In this document: positions 1 to 8,411 of the stretch, piece after piece | Layout of the letters: each line of letters starts with the position of its first letter | How positions within the stretch are numbered: position 1 is the first letter of the stretch | Assembly: GCF_007786455.1 (NCBI RefSeq) | Contig: NZ_VNJK01000001.1 | Location: forward strand, 2,938,673 to 3,002,672 | Length of the DNA stretch: 64,000 nucleotides | Direction of reading: 5' to 3' | Source: Paenibacillus agilis | GTDB taxonomy: Bacteria; Bacillota; Bacilli; Paenibacillales; Paenibacillaceae | Position numbers and translations under genes: made by a program | Notes under the pieces: generated by a model | Database searches by the model: none | What the model saw: only the letters and a program-made list of their open reading frames with translations | What the model was told of the DNA's origin: nothing

Positions 1-309
1 CAAGCACCCGTTATTGAACTATTTGATAATCCGAAGCATCCCTACACCCAAGGCCTGCTTCGTTCCAAACCTGTATTGCATAAACATGAAGAGACCTTAT
101 ATTCAATTCCCGGCCAAGTTCCTCATCCGTTGGAAATCGGGGATTACTGCTCCTTTTATGAACGTTGCGATTATGCGACTAGCAAATGCCGTTCAAGCAG
201 ACCTCACTTGCAAACGATTGGTGACGAACACAAATCAGCGTGCTGGTTGCATGAAAAGGAGGCAGCTCATAATGACACCAAGCACACAGCAACAGCTCAT
301 CATCGTTGA
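1..309 (+). CDS. Oligopeptide ABC transporter ATP-binding protein, C-terminal fragment (OppD/DppD type)
   Basis: Only the last 102 codons are in the window; the 5' part lies to the left. The reading frame opens with the typical post-ATPase stretch (FDNPKHPYTQGLL) and then a Cys-containing C-terminal oligopeptide/dipeptide transporter domain (CSFYERC...C...C). In this family the protein is one of two cytoplasmic ATPases that drive peptide import through a membrane permease pair. Its stop codon lies 38 bases inside the next gene, which has the partner ATPase, so the two are translated as a unit. The assignment to the D rather than F subunit rests on gene order; the substrate cannot be told from this fragment. 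Confidence 0.85.
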   Translation, partial: QAPVIELFDNPKHPYTQGLLRSKPVLHKHEETLYSIPGQVPHPLEIGDYCSFYERCDYATSKCRSSRPHLQTIGDEHKSACWLHEKEAAHNDTKHTATAHHR

Positions 310-1249
310 TCGGCTCAAAAAATATTTCCCTGTAAAAACAGGGCTGCTGCAGCGTACAAGCGGCCATGTCAAAGCGGTAGACGATGTGAGCTTGGTTATC
401 AATAGAGGCGACACATTCGGATTGGTTGGCGAATCGGGCAGCGGCAAGAGTACACTTGGCAGAACACTGCTCCGTCTCAATGATAAGACTGACGGTACTG
501 TACAATATCAAGGTCAAGATTTGCATGATCTATCAAAGTCCGAAATGCGTAAGTTAAGACCGAAGCTGCAATTTATTTTTCAAGATCCTTATAGTTCTTT
601 GAATCCTCGAATTCGTATTGGCGATGCGATAGGTGAAGCATTAATCCAACATGGATTATGTTCACAGGAAGAGGTTGATGAACGTGTAGCAGAGGTGCTG
701 GCACTATGCGGTATGTCCAGTTACCATATGGATCGCTATCCACATGAATTTTCCGGTGGTCAACGCCAACGTATTGGAATTGCACGGGCGATTATTTTAA
801 ATCCTGACTTTGTTGTCGCAGATGAACCGCTCTCTGCGCTTGATGTTTCTATACAAGCTCAAATTATTAATTTATTTCGCAAGCTGCAAGAACAGCGCAG
901 CTTGACATATTTATTTATCTCGCATGACTTAAGTGTCGTTCAGCATCTGTGCAACCGTATCGGAGTAATGTACTTAGGTTCGTTGGTTGAGTTAGGTCCA
1001 CGGGATGAATGTTTCAGCAAGCCCCTTCACCCTTATACACAAGCTCTGCTGTCTGCCGTACCTATTCCAAATCCACGTGTGAAGCGTGAGCGCATCGTAC
1101 TGCATGGCGATCCACCTAGCCCAGTAAATCCACCGACAGGATGCAAATTCCATACTCGCTGTCCATTGGCACAATCCAAATGCCGGGAAGAAACTCCACT
1201 GCTTCGACATCACGGAAGCGGCCACTATGCTGCCTGTCATCTGATTTAA
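272..1249 (+). CDS. oppF: Oligopeptide ABC transporter ATP-binding protein OppF/DppF
   Basis: A complete 325-residue ABC ATPase that energises peptide uptake together with the preceding ATPase. Visible motifs are Walker A GESGSGKST (about 53-61), signature SGGQRQR (161-167), Walker B VVADEP (181-186) and the H-loop His in LFISHDL (about 218). The C-terminal oligopeptide-transporter extension has four Cys (about 291, 297, 304, 322). The open frame extends upstream, but the start is placed at the ATG preceded by AAAGGAGG nine bases away. It overlaps the upstream gene by 38 bases and is followed by a bidirectional terminator, so it is the last gene of its operon. Whether it imports oligo- or dipeptides is not decided by the sequence. 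Confidence 0.93.
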   Translation: MTPSTQQQLIIVDRLKKYFPVKTGLLQRTSGHVKAVDDVSLVINRGDTFGLVGESGSGKSTLGRTLLRLNDKTDGTVQYQGQDLHDLSKSEMRKLRPKLQFIFQDPYSSLNPRIRIGDAIGEALIQHGLCSQEEVDERVAEVLALCGMSSYHMDRYPHEFSGGQRQRIGIARAIILNPDFVVADEPLSALDVSIQAQIINLFRKLQEQRSLTYLFISHDLSVVQHLCNRIGVMYLGSLVELGPRDECFSKPLHPYTQALLSAVPIPNPRVKRERIVLHGDPPSPVNPPTGCKFHTRCPLAQSKCREETPLLRHHGSGHYAACHLI

Positions 1250-1353
1250 CTCTCCTTCAGTTCTAGCTGCTAGCTTCTCCCCATTTTGCTAACGGCGACC
1301 TACTATACTCCACCTATAAAGTCCCCTGCTTCCATTCATAGCTTCCATCAAAA

Positions 1354-1397
1354 AAGAACCTTCCATCACAACATCCATTGTGAATGAGAAGGTTCTT
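1354..1397. terminator. Bidirectional terminator between oppF and the glycosyltransferase cluster
   Basis: The arms AAGAACCTTC (1354-1363) and GAAGGTTCTT (1388-1397) pair perfectly, and the loop-side bases CATCACAA/TTGTGAATG extend the stem with a bulge. An A-run precedes it and a T-rich stretch follows, so it can end transcription from both converging units. Confidence 0.85.
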
Positions 1398-1429
1398 CCT
1401 CTTTTATTATCATGCTCCACGAATTGTCG

Positions 1430-2683
1430 TCACTTATTGCGCACAACTGCAATAAGCCGATCTACAAAGAAAGCAGCAAACATCAATAAAAATACAACAT
1501 TAGGATACCCATAGCGTGAGAAAGCAACAAACGGCATATAAATAACGGTAAAGTAAGCGAGCGTCAGAAGTACAGGCAGCATTCTTGCAAAAGGTACACG
1601 GATGAATGCCCATATCATCCCTAACACGCTAACACTCATTAATATTACTTGTGCCACATTCATAAATGAACGACTAATCGGCCATATTGGGCGCCAATAG
1701 TACGGGATATTGTACAAGTTGTGCAGCTTGCCGATCGTATACCAATGGACATAATTCCAAGTATCATAGACAAATCCATACTTCAAAATGTCCAACCCTT
1801 TACTTATCGCTGAACCGTCCGAACCTGCAAATATCGTCTTCGGATCATATTGCGGATAAGCATCGAAAAAGCCTGCAGGTGGCAGCTGATAATTAATTCT
1901 AGTCCCTAGTAAAAATGGACTTCCTGCTGAGTTGGTAAACAAAATAAATCGATCAAATGTAATCATATTGCGTATCCACCATGGCGCCAATAATACGATA
2001 TAGGCACCTGCTATTAAGAACGTATATCGCACCATATCCCGCCATGGCACTTTGTGCTTCCACCATAGAATAAGTAAAATGGCCGGATAAAGCGTAGCAT
2101 GTGGCTTAAAGTAAGCCAAAAACGCCACCATAATTCCAATCCATATATACCAGAATGTCTTGCCTGACTCTACCGCCACGATAATGATGCAAACCAGCAG
2201 CAACACCGCTGTACGGAACATCGTCTCAGAAAGAATAACTCCTGAAGAGAAATAATCCGGCATATAAAACATGCTAATACCGCAAACGATAAATGCTGTA
2301 CGTGTATTAAACGTATACCGTGCAATAAAGAAGATAAGAAATATCGATATCGCTTGCAGCATACATTGAAAAAGACGAAAGGCAATAATTGCCCCATCAC
2401 CTTCTCCGAATACAATCATAAAGCCCGCCAGTATAATCGAAATTCCAGGCATGATAAACGCAGATGGATCATTTCCAGAGTTGTACACAAGTGTTCCTTC
2501 ATTTAATAATACTCTTGCACTATGTAAATATTTTACGTCATCGTTGTTAGGCTTGTGCAAATCACCTAGCAAAAAGTAATTATGGTGCGCCAAAACAAAA
2601 AAGGATGATAGTATAAATACAAATAAGGCCATAATCAATAATGTTCGTTTGGTTTTAAAATCCATGCTAAAAAAAGACGTCAT
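1430..2683 (-). CDS. Multi-spanning GT-C glycosyltransferase, ArnT/PMT-like (second paralogue)
   Basis: A 417-residue polytopic membrane protein resembling the GT39/ArnT-type transferases that move a sugar from a polyprenyl-phosphate carrier onto an acceptor on the outer face of the membrane. After the first membrane helix (about 13-33) comes an acidic loop NNDDVKYLH (Asp 48-49), as expected for the catalytic loop of GT-C enzymes, followed by about ten hydrophobic segments and a conserved FSRYGYPN near the end. It is strikingly similar to the gene at 4153-5463 (shared NDDVKYLH, IMPG, FSSGVILSE, AYFKPH, PWWIRN, FVAFSRYGYPN), so the two are duplicates. It is the last gene of a five-gene minus-strand cluster, separated by about 95 bases. 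The acceptor is unknown. Confidence 0.8.
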   Translation of the reverse strand: MTSFFSMDFKTKRTLLIMALFVFILSSFFVLAHHNYFLLGDLHKPNNDDVKYLHSARVLLNEGTLVYNSGNDPSAFIMPGISIILAGFMIVFGEGDGAIIAFRLFQCMLQAISIFLIFFIARYTFNTRTAFIVCGISMFYMPDYFSSGVILSETMFRTAVLLLVCIIIVAVESGKTFWYIWIGIMVAFLAYFKPHATLYPAILLILWWKHKVPWRDMVRYTFLIAGAYIVLLAPWWIRNMITFDRFILFTNSAGSPFLLGTRINYQLPPAGFFDAYPQYDPKTIFAGSDGSAISKGLDILKYGFVYDTWNYVHWYTIGKLHNLYNIPYYWRPIWPISRSFMNVAQVILMSVSVLGMIWAFIRVPFARMLPVLLTLAYFTVIYMPFVAFSRYGYPNVVFLLMFAAFFVDRLIAVVRNK

Positions 2684-2777
2684 ACGTTCACTCCTAGTTT
2701 AAATAAGCTGCGGCCGCTCCTACATTCTGAATTATATTGTGTTCGAGATGAAGCTGTACCTATACATAATCAATCAG

Positions 2778-3113
2778 CTACTTCGCTATCAAATAAACGC
2801 CAATGAGAATGACTAGCGCCCCAACCCATTTTGTTGGTGATACAGGTTCGCTAAAAATAAAGAAGGCTGCTGCAATTCCGAGAATATAAGAAATACTTTG
2901 TAGAGGATAAGCGACGCTTAGCGGCAAACGACTTAGAACGACGAACCATAGAATTGTAGCGATACCATATAAGGAAAGCCCACCAATAACATACCAAGAA
3001 GTAATGATTTTGTTCCATACTAATCCGCCAGCCTTCTCAATCCCCAGCTTGAACAGGATTTGACCTGTAACTAGCAATATAATGTTAGCAAATAAAATAA
3101 TATAATTAATCAT
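2778..3113 (-). CDS. Four-helix EamA/SMR-type membrane protein (possible lipid-linked sugar flippase subunit)
   Basis: A 111-residue protein with four predicted membrane helices of the drug/metabolite transporter superfamily. The pattern (GQILFKLG in helix 1, PLSVAYPLQSISYILG in helix 3, a final VILIGVYLIAK) is like small EamA/ArnE-type proteins. ArnE/ArnF-type proteins flip undecaprenyl-phosphate sugars across the membrane. That role would fit here, between a GT2 that makes such a donor and GT-C enzymes that use it, but this is inference from context. Its start overlaps the end of the DUF2304 gene by 8 bases, so the two are co-translated. Confidence 0.75.
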   Translation of the reverse strand: MINYIILFANIILLVTGQILFKLGIEKAGGLVWNKIITSWYVIGGLSLYGIATILWFVVLSRLPLSVAYPLQSISYILGIAAAFFIFSEPVSPTKWVGALVILIGVYLIAK

Positions 3114-3453
3114 GATCGTGCTCCGTCACACCTCGTTCTCGCAATATCGTAATCTCTTGAGTTAAGCGAAGTAACTGCTTCGACATCTTCGTAATCACAA
3201 CGGTGAGATGAATAATAAGCGCAAAGCAGAACAACAAGCCAAAGAGAAACAATAAAGCAGGTGCATACTTTACATCAAGCCAGAGCGATATGTTCTCAAT
3301 AAGACGGACATCTATGGATACGACAATGAGAAACACGCTAAAACCAATCCACAGTAATGAATATTGTTCTTTTAACTTCTGACGCCGCACCAACTCCAAT
3401 ATTCCAATCAGAAACAGCACGGAAACCAAAATAGATATTACATAAATACTCAT
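3106..3453 (-). CDS. DUF2304 family membrane protein
   Basis: A 115-residue protein with three hydrophobic segments (about 3-19, 32-48, 66-88) and a charged tail ending in EHDHD. The length, the QYSLLWIGFSVFL segment and the position next to a DPM1-like GT2 match the DUF2304 family. The molecular role of this family is not established. Because the neighbouring GT2 lacks membrane helices of its own, this protein may anchor it (inference). It starts 7 bases after the GT2 gene and overlaps the EamA-like gene. Confidence 0.75.
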   Translation of the reverse strand: MSIYVISILVSVLFLIGILELVRRQKLKEQYSLLWIGFSVFLIVVSIDVRLIENISLWLDVKYAPALLFLFGLLFCFALIIHLTVVITKMSKQLLRLTQEITILRERGVTEHDHD

Positions 3454-3460
3454 TGGCCTA

Positions 3461-4150
3461 TCACCTCTCGTATCGTAACGCAGTCATCAAAACGGCCAAC
3501 GTTACTTTTGTCATGTAGTAGACCGAACGTATTGGAGTAATTGAAGAATTACCGCCTAAACGAGCGCGCATCTCTGTTGATACTTCCGAAATTCGACAGC
3601 CTTTTCGTTTCAAATAAACGATGGATTCGACTTCAGGGTAATCCGTCGGATAGTAAGAGGAATACAAAGCAATGACACGTCGGTTTGCTACGCGATAGCC
3701 ACTAGTTGTATCTGTAATGCGCTGCTTTGTAATCCATGTGATGATGTTTGAGAAAAAGATCATTCCGATTCTGCGCATTTTTGATGATTGGTACGAAGTC
3801 GTCTCCACATATCGAGATCCAATCACAAGATCATGATGCTTAGCGTGCTCGACTAATTTAGGAAGATCCGAAGCACAGTGCTGACCATCCGCGTCCATCT
3901 GAACGGCATAATCATAATTCATTCGATGCGCATACATATAGCCAATTTGCATGCCGCCCCCGATTCCTACATTATAAGGAACGGTAAAAACTTTAGCCCC
4001 TGCTCGCTCAGCAATTTCTGCAGTACGATCAGTAGAACCATCATTAATAACAACTACATCTACTTCTGGCATATAGTTTTGAAGCTCATCGATTACATTT
4101 TGAATCGTTGCTTCTTCATTATAAGCTGGGATGATGACAAGAACTTTCAT
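3461..4150 (-). CDS. Family 2 glycosyltransferase, DPM1-like polyprenyl-phosphate sugar synthase
   Basis: A 229-residue GT-A fold enzyme. It has the opening VIIPAYNEE, the nucleotide-binding NDGSTD (36-41), the metal-binding DAD (86-88) in QMDADGQH, and the SGYR segment shared by dolichol-phosphate mannose synthase-like enzymes. The family transfers a sugar from a nucleotide donor to a polyprenyl phosphate on the cytoplasmic side. There is no C-terminal membrane domain, unlike CsbB-type GT2 enzymes, so it probably needs a membrane partner. It lies 2 bases downstream of the first GT-C gene and 7 bases upstream of DUF2304. The sugar cannot be predicted. Confidence 0.88.
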   Translation of the reverse strand: MKVLVIIPAYNEEATIQNVIDELQNYMPEVDVVVINDGSTDRTAEIAERAGAKVFTVPYNVGIGGGMQIGYMYAHRMNYDYAVQMDADGQHCASDLPKLVEHAKHHDLVIGSRYVETTSYQSSKMRRIGMIFFSNIITWITKQRITDTTSGYRVANRRVIALYSSYYPTDYPEVESIVYLKRKGCRISEVSTEMRARLGGNSSITPIRSVYYMTKVTLAVLMTALRYER

Positions 4151-4152
4151 GA

Positions 4153-5463
4153 CTACGAACCTCCACTTACAGAATAATGTCGTGACTGCTGCTTCATCTT
4201 CTTCTCATATCGAGCTGTACAAATCCTATCCAAGAAGAACGCAGCAAAAATAATAAGAAGGAACATATTTGGGTATCCATACCGTGAGAATGCTACGAAC
4301 GGAATATATATAAACGTGAAATACCCTAGTGATGCGAGTAGTATACCCGCATTAGGCCATTGCCTCAGCTTCCTTAACGTCAGAATCACGCCTGATATTC
4401 CCATTAATAACAAAATAACCTGATAAATATGTACCGCTATCATATCTATACCCAAAAGCGGCTTCCAATAATAGGCGAGTACGTATAGAGATCCTACTTT
4501 CCCTATTGTGAACCAGTAGAGCAGAAGAAGCGGATTATGTTTCAAATGATATGCAAGCATATCATAGCCTCTTTCTTTCAACTGATTATCAGATCCAAGC
4601 ATAAGCACATCTTTATGTTCTGGGTACTCTGCGTAAAAGCCAGCATCAGGCTCTTGAAAATTGATAAACGTTCCTAATAAAAAAGGATTCCCTGATGATT
4701 CCGTAAAAACCACGAATTTATCAAATGTCACGACGTTGCGAATCCACCACGGAGACAATAAAATGACAAACACAAGGCCAATTGCCGCTGTATACTTCAT
4801 CATTTCCTTCCACGTATAACGCTGCTTCCACCAGAACAACAGAAATATAACGGGCAGCAAAGTCGAATGCGGCTTAAAGTAGGCAGCAATCGCTACAAGT
4901 AAGCCAACGAGCAAATACCAGCTTGTACGACGTTTCTCCAACGCTACGATCATGATGATAATAAGCAGAAGGAACAAGGTTCGGAAGATGCTCTCTGATA
5001 GAATCACACCTGATGAGAAATAGTCAGGCAAGTAAATAGCGCTTATTCCGATTGCAATTAACGCCGTTCGTACAGTAAACACACGATAAGCCAGCCAGAA
5101 TATTAACGGTATACACAGTGCTTGCAAGAGGCATTGAAATAGTCGGATCGCAATGACAGCTTCATCCCCTTGCCCGAAAACAAGCATAAAAGCAGCAATG
5201 ACAAAAGGCATGCCAGGCATAATATAGGTACTAGGTTGATCACTTGTGTTGTAGGATAGTACGCCATCATTAATAAGCACTCGAGCAGTATGCAAATATT
5301 TCACATCATCATTATCAGGACGATCAGGATTCCCTAAATAAAAATAATCACCGTATCCAAGTACGATGAGCGTAGATAAAAGTCCGACAACAATTGTAAC
5401 AATCCACATGAACCGCATTGCATATCTTGGAACCGTTGACCAAGACCTCGATTCATTTACCAT
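4153..5463 (-). CDS. Multi-spanning GT-C glycosyltransferase, ArnT/PMT-like (first paralogue)
   Basis: A 436-residue polytopic membrane protein and the first gene of the five-gene glycosylation cluster. The N-terminal helix (about 19-36) is followed by the acidic loop DNDDVKYLH (Asp 52-53) and then about ten membrane segments and FSRYGYPN. It is a clear paralogue of the gene at 1430-2683, with matches spread over the whole length. The expected reaction is transfer of a sugar from a polyprenyl-phosphate donor to an extracytoplasmic acceptor (a wall or lipoteichoic polymer, or a protein). The start has AAGGTG seven bases upstream. The tail (KKMKQQSRHYSVSGGS) is charged and absent from the paralogue. 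Confidence 0.82.
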   Translation of the reverse strand: MVNESRSWSTVPRYAMRFMWIVTIVVGLLSTLIVLGYGDYFYLGNPDRPDNDDVKYLHTARVLINDGVLSYNTSDQPSTYIMPGMPFVIAAFMLVFGQGDEAVIAIRLFQCLLQALCIPLIFWLAYRVFTVRTALIAIGISAIYLPDYFSSGVILSESIFRTLFLLLIIIMIVALEKRRTSWYLLVGLLVAIAAYFKPHSTLLPVIFLLFWWKQRYTWKEMMKYTAAIGLVFVILLSPWWIRNVVTFDKFVVFTESSGNPFLLGTFINFQEPDAGFYAEYPEHKDVLMLGSDNQLKERGYDMLAYHLKHNPLLLLYWFTIGKVGSLYVLAYYWKPLLGIDMIAVHIYQVILLLMGISGVILTLRKLRQWPNAGILLASLGYFTFIYIPFVAFSRYGYPNMFLLIIFAAFFLDRICTARYEKKMKQQSRHYSVSGGS

Positions 5464-5615
5464 ATATTCACCTTATCCACACATCATTCTCCCATCAATA
5501 TCCAGAAATAGAACTTATAAAATATATCATAATCTGGTTGCTAACCCAAGTCAATTTATGGAACATCACAATGAAAGTTAACACCTTTTCCCTCAATTTG
5601 GAATATAGCACAATG

Positions 5616-5641
5616 AAAAACTCACCTGAATCTCAGGTGAG
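5616..5641 (-). terminator. Terminator of the CWB2 lipoprotein gene
   Basis: The arms CTCACCTGA and TCAGGTGAG (5621-5629, 5633-5641) pair perfectly across a 3-base loop. On the minus strand the hairpin is followed by TTTTT. Confidence 0.85.
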
Positions 5642-5678
5642 CTTCTTAAGCCTGTCTTATTGGATATCATCCTATTTG

Positions 5679-6953
5679 CTAATGATGACCACCACCATGG
5701 TCATTTTCAGATGAAGTCTCCTTTTCATTTTTATTTGAAGACGTGTCATCCTCCCCACCGCTTCCGTGGTCAGCATGCCCTTTTCCACTAGCAGATACAA
5801 TCTCTAGCATGCTGTCTATTTCCCCTTGCGCTTGAGGTGTGAGATCCTTCTCATTTCCTACCATCCACGCATGATTAAATGGTCCTTCTGTTGGTGTCAC
5901 CTTATATTTAGGCTGTAACGTCATTACATAATTCATGACCGATTCAGGCATCTTATCTTTGTCTGTCCATATAAGTGGCGCATGTTTCCCTAGGTGGGAA
6001 AATGGTGCTGCCGAGATGGCTAATAAGGGATTGCCAGCAGGAACAAATGATAAGTTGTGACCTGGTGTCGTAATTCCCCAGCCAAAGCCCGTTGTTTCAT
6101 CTTTATATTTGGCAAAGGCGATTGAGTTCTCAATCGGGTTCTTACCTGAAATCCGCTTTACGGTTCCATACTGCTGCAACTTCTTCTCTAGGTCAGCAGA
6201 TACAACAGCCTCAGGTCCGATAATATAAATATTTGCCTTGCCCTTACGTTTTTCTAGCGCTTTAATCGTTGCTTTGGGTATTTCTTTCTTCGTCACATAC
6301 AGCAGCGGCTCAGGCATATGTGCAATCCAGTTCCCTGCTGGAATCGTGTACTCAGGACTATCGAGAGAGCCTATGATGACTCCATCTGGTTGTGATCCAG
6401 ATGCTTTCGTATAAAGTGCATCAATTTGTTCGGCAATTTCAGCATCATCATTTCCTGCTACGAATGTTGCTTTCATTCCTTCTTTACTCAATTGATCTTT
6501 TACTTTATTCGGGCTATCTCCTATCACAATGACTTGCTCTTTAGCTTGTCCAATACCAATCGGCCTCAATCGCTTTATTTCATTAATAGTCGCTTGAGGT
6601 ATACCATCCTTGTCCATATATAAGAGCGGCCCATTATTCGGATGATGTACCAAATCCAAACTAGCCAATGCGGATCCCCAACGTTCTGTTGATGCCAGTA
6701 TGACTGCACCAGGACGATTATCATCTGCTGTTGCAGGCCACAGCGTTTTAGATACGATCACAGCTGACTCAACTGGATGCGAAGAATTGATCCGAGTTGT
6801 ATTTTTGGTTGCATTCCAAGGCGCTGCGACATTCGTCACGCTCTTCCCTGCTTCACTTTCGGTCTGCGCATCCTGCTGTAAGCTACAAGCACTTAGAAAT
6901 AAAATGGTGAACAAAAGCAGCGCCACAGCCTTCGTTGAACGATATATTTTCAT
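5679..6953 (-). CDS. Cell-wall-binding-repeat (CWB2-like) lipoprotein with His-rich tail
   Basis: A 424-residue exported lipoprotein: basic start, hydrophobic core and lipobox LSAC (Cys about 23). The mature part contains three repeats of the CWB2 type, seen as recurring units such as LLYMDKDGIPQATINEIKRL, LLYVTKKEIPKATIKALEKR and LIWTDKDKMPESVMNYVMTL, each followed by a V(I/Y)IIG-type strand. These repeats bind anionic wall polymers in other Firmicutes. The last 35 residues are hydrophilic and hold five His (GHADHG, DHGGGHH), which could bind metal. It is transcribed alone and is divergent from qoxABCD. The product's task is not known. Confidence 0.8.
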   Translation of the reverse strand: MKIYRSTKAVALLLFTILFLSACSLQQDAQTESEAGKSVTNVAAPWNATKNTTRINSSHPVESAVIVSKTLWPATADDNRPGAVILASTERWGSALASLDLVHHPNNGPLLYMDKDGIPQATINEIKRLRPIGIGQAKEQVIVIGDSPNKVKDQLSKEGMKATFVAGNDDAEIAEQIDALYTKASGSQPDGVIIGSLDSPEYTIPAGNWIAHMPEPLLYVTKKEIPKATIKALEKRKGKANIYIIGPEAVVSADLEKKLQQYGTVKRISGKNPIENSIAFAKYKDETTGFGWGITTPGHNLSFVPAGNPLLAISAAPFSHLGKHAPLIWTDKDKMPESVMNYVMTLQPKYKVTPTEGPFNHAWMVGNEKDLTPQAQGEIDSMLEIVSASGKGHADHGSGGEDDTSSNKNEKETSSENDHGGGHH

Positions 6954-7428
6954 AACATTACCTCCTACAAGACTTTGAAGCTTACGATATCCTTAATTTG
7001 TGTAGATTTCGTGTAGGAAAATAAATCACAAATGTTCCTTTCTAGACAAAACTGATTTCTAAATTTGTATGACGATTCAATGAAAGTGCATTATTTATAC
7101 TAATTAACAGATTTTACATCTAAAATAAGGAATTTAACGGAAATATGGAGTTTTTTTGAATAAAAATTGTGACAATTAGGTGTCTTTCCTGTAAAAACAT
7201 CGTCAATATTCCTTTTAGAATGTATTATCAGTGATGAAGATATTGATGAGAGTCGTACAAACCAAGAACAATCGCCACGTTATTGATGTCTATCTGAAAT
7301 ATCACACATGGCAATCGTGAGCATTATCAAGTTGGATAATGTTAACGTTCTCTCATTGAAGATGTGGCTACACATCAAATTGACAAACATGCATCAACAA
7401 AATGCATCAAACAGAAAGGGGTACCTTA
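6954..7428. other. AT-rich intergenic region between the CWB2 lipoprotein gene and qoxA
   Basis: This 475-base region must hold the divergent promoters. A weak sigma-A match reading right is TTGTGA, 17 bases, TGTAAA near 7167-7195. The sequence TTGTGT...TCACAA near 7000-7030 has Rex-like ends but the wrong spacing. ATGCATCAA repeats just ahead of the qoxA ribosome binding site. No gene is visible. Confidence 0.4.
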
Positions 7429-8379
7429 ATGAAAAAGAAAGGATCGTTATTAGTAATCTTGACGCTGTTAACACTCCTTCTAAGCGGCTGTACGGATGAA
7501 CTAATCGTGCTGAACCCGAAAGGACCAGCTGCGGAAATGTTGTCGGAAACGATTATTTTCTCCGTTCTTATGATGGCTGGAGTTCTAGTCGTAGTCTTTA
7601 CACTGTTCACCATCATACTGGTTAAATATCGTGCCAGTAACAGCAGCCCAGACTATGAGCCGCCGCATGATGAAGGTAGCTTAAAGCTAGAAATTACTTG
7701 GACACTTATTCCGATAATTATCGTAACCATTTTGTCGGTTGTAACTGTCAAAACTACCGTTGCTGTAGAAAAACCTCCAGCGGGTTACGAGAATCAAAAG
7801 CCGATGATTATTTACGCATCTTCTTCTAATTACAAATGGCACTTCAGCTATCCGGAGCAAGGGATTGAGACTGTTAACTATCTGAACATTCCTACGGGAC
7901 AAAATATCGAGTTCAGACTATATTCTTACGGTCCAATTACAAGCTTCTGGATCCCTCAGTTGGGTGGACAGAAATATGCCATGTCAGACATGGTAACTAA
8001 GCTTAACCTAGTTGCTGATACACCAGGCTCCATGATGGGTAAAAACAGTAACTTTAGCGGTAGAGGGTTCGCTAAAATGGAATTTGAAGTTCTAGCTATG
8101 TCCCCAGGAGAATTTGATGAATGGGTTAATGATGTGAAGAAGACGGCTCCACCTCTTACAGAGGAAAGATTCGATGAGTTGCTCAAAATCGAATTCCCTG
8201 GACGTGAATCCTACACATCCACGCATCTTGAATTTAGACCAGCGCCAGAAGATCATTCTAGCCACTTTAAGAAACCTGGTCAAAAAGACGAGGAGCAACC
8301 TAGCAATAACGACAACCATGAAGGTCATGGTGAAGAGAATAATCAAGAAACCGAAGTTGAGGATCATTCGAACCACTAA
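7429..8379 (+). CDS. qoxA: Quinol oxidase subunit II
   Basis: A 316-residue lipoprotein (lipobox LLSGC, Cys 21) with two membrane helices and an extracytoplasmic cupredoxin domain. The CuA ligands of cytochrome c oxidases are absent: the segment NSNFSGRGFAKMEFEV stands where the Cys-containing site would be. This marks a quinol rather than a cytochrome c oxidase. The aa3-type enzyme oxidises menaquinol, reduces oxygen and pumps protons. The start is the ATG after AGAAAGGGG, nine codons inside the longest frame. The last 42 residues are hydrophilic with six His (DHSSH, NHEGHG, DHSNH), unusual for the family. It is the first gene of qoxABCD. Confidence 0.93.
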   Translation: MKKKGSLLVILTLLTLLLSGCTDELIVLNPKGPAAEMLSETIIFSVLMMAGVLVVVFTLFTIILVKYRASNSSPDYEPPHDEGSLKLEITWTLIPIIIVTILSVVTVKTTVAVEKPPAGYENQKPMIIYASSSNYKWHFSYPEQGIETVNYLNIPTGQNIEFRLYSYGPITSFWIPQLGGQKYAMSDMVTKLNLVADTPGSMMGKNSNFSGRGFAKMEFEVLAMSPGEFDEWVNDVKKTAPPLTEERFDELLKIEFPGRESYTSTHLEFRPAPEDHSSHFKKPGQKDEEQPSNNDNHEGHGEENNQETEVEDHSNH

Positions 8380-8411
8380 GAGCCATCACTTCACGAAAGG
8401 AGTTAACAGGA

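Noticed and set aside
14..271. Upstream extension of the oppF frame
   Set aside because: It overlaps the end of the OppD-type gene in another frame and has no ribosome binding site; the ATG at 272 has AAAGGAGG.
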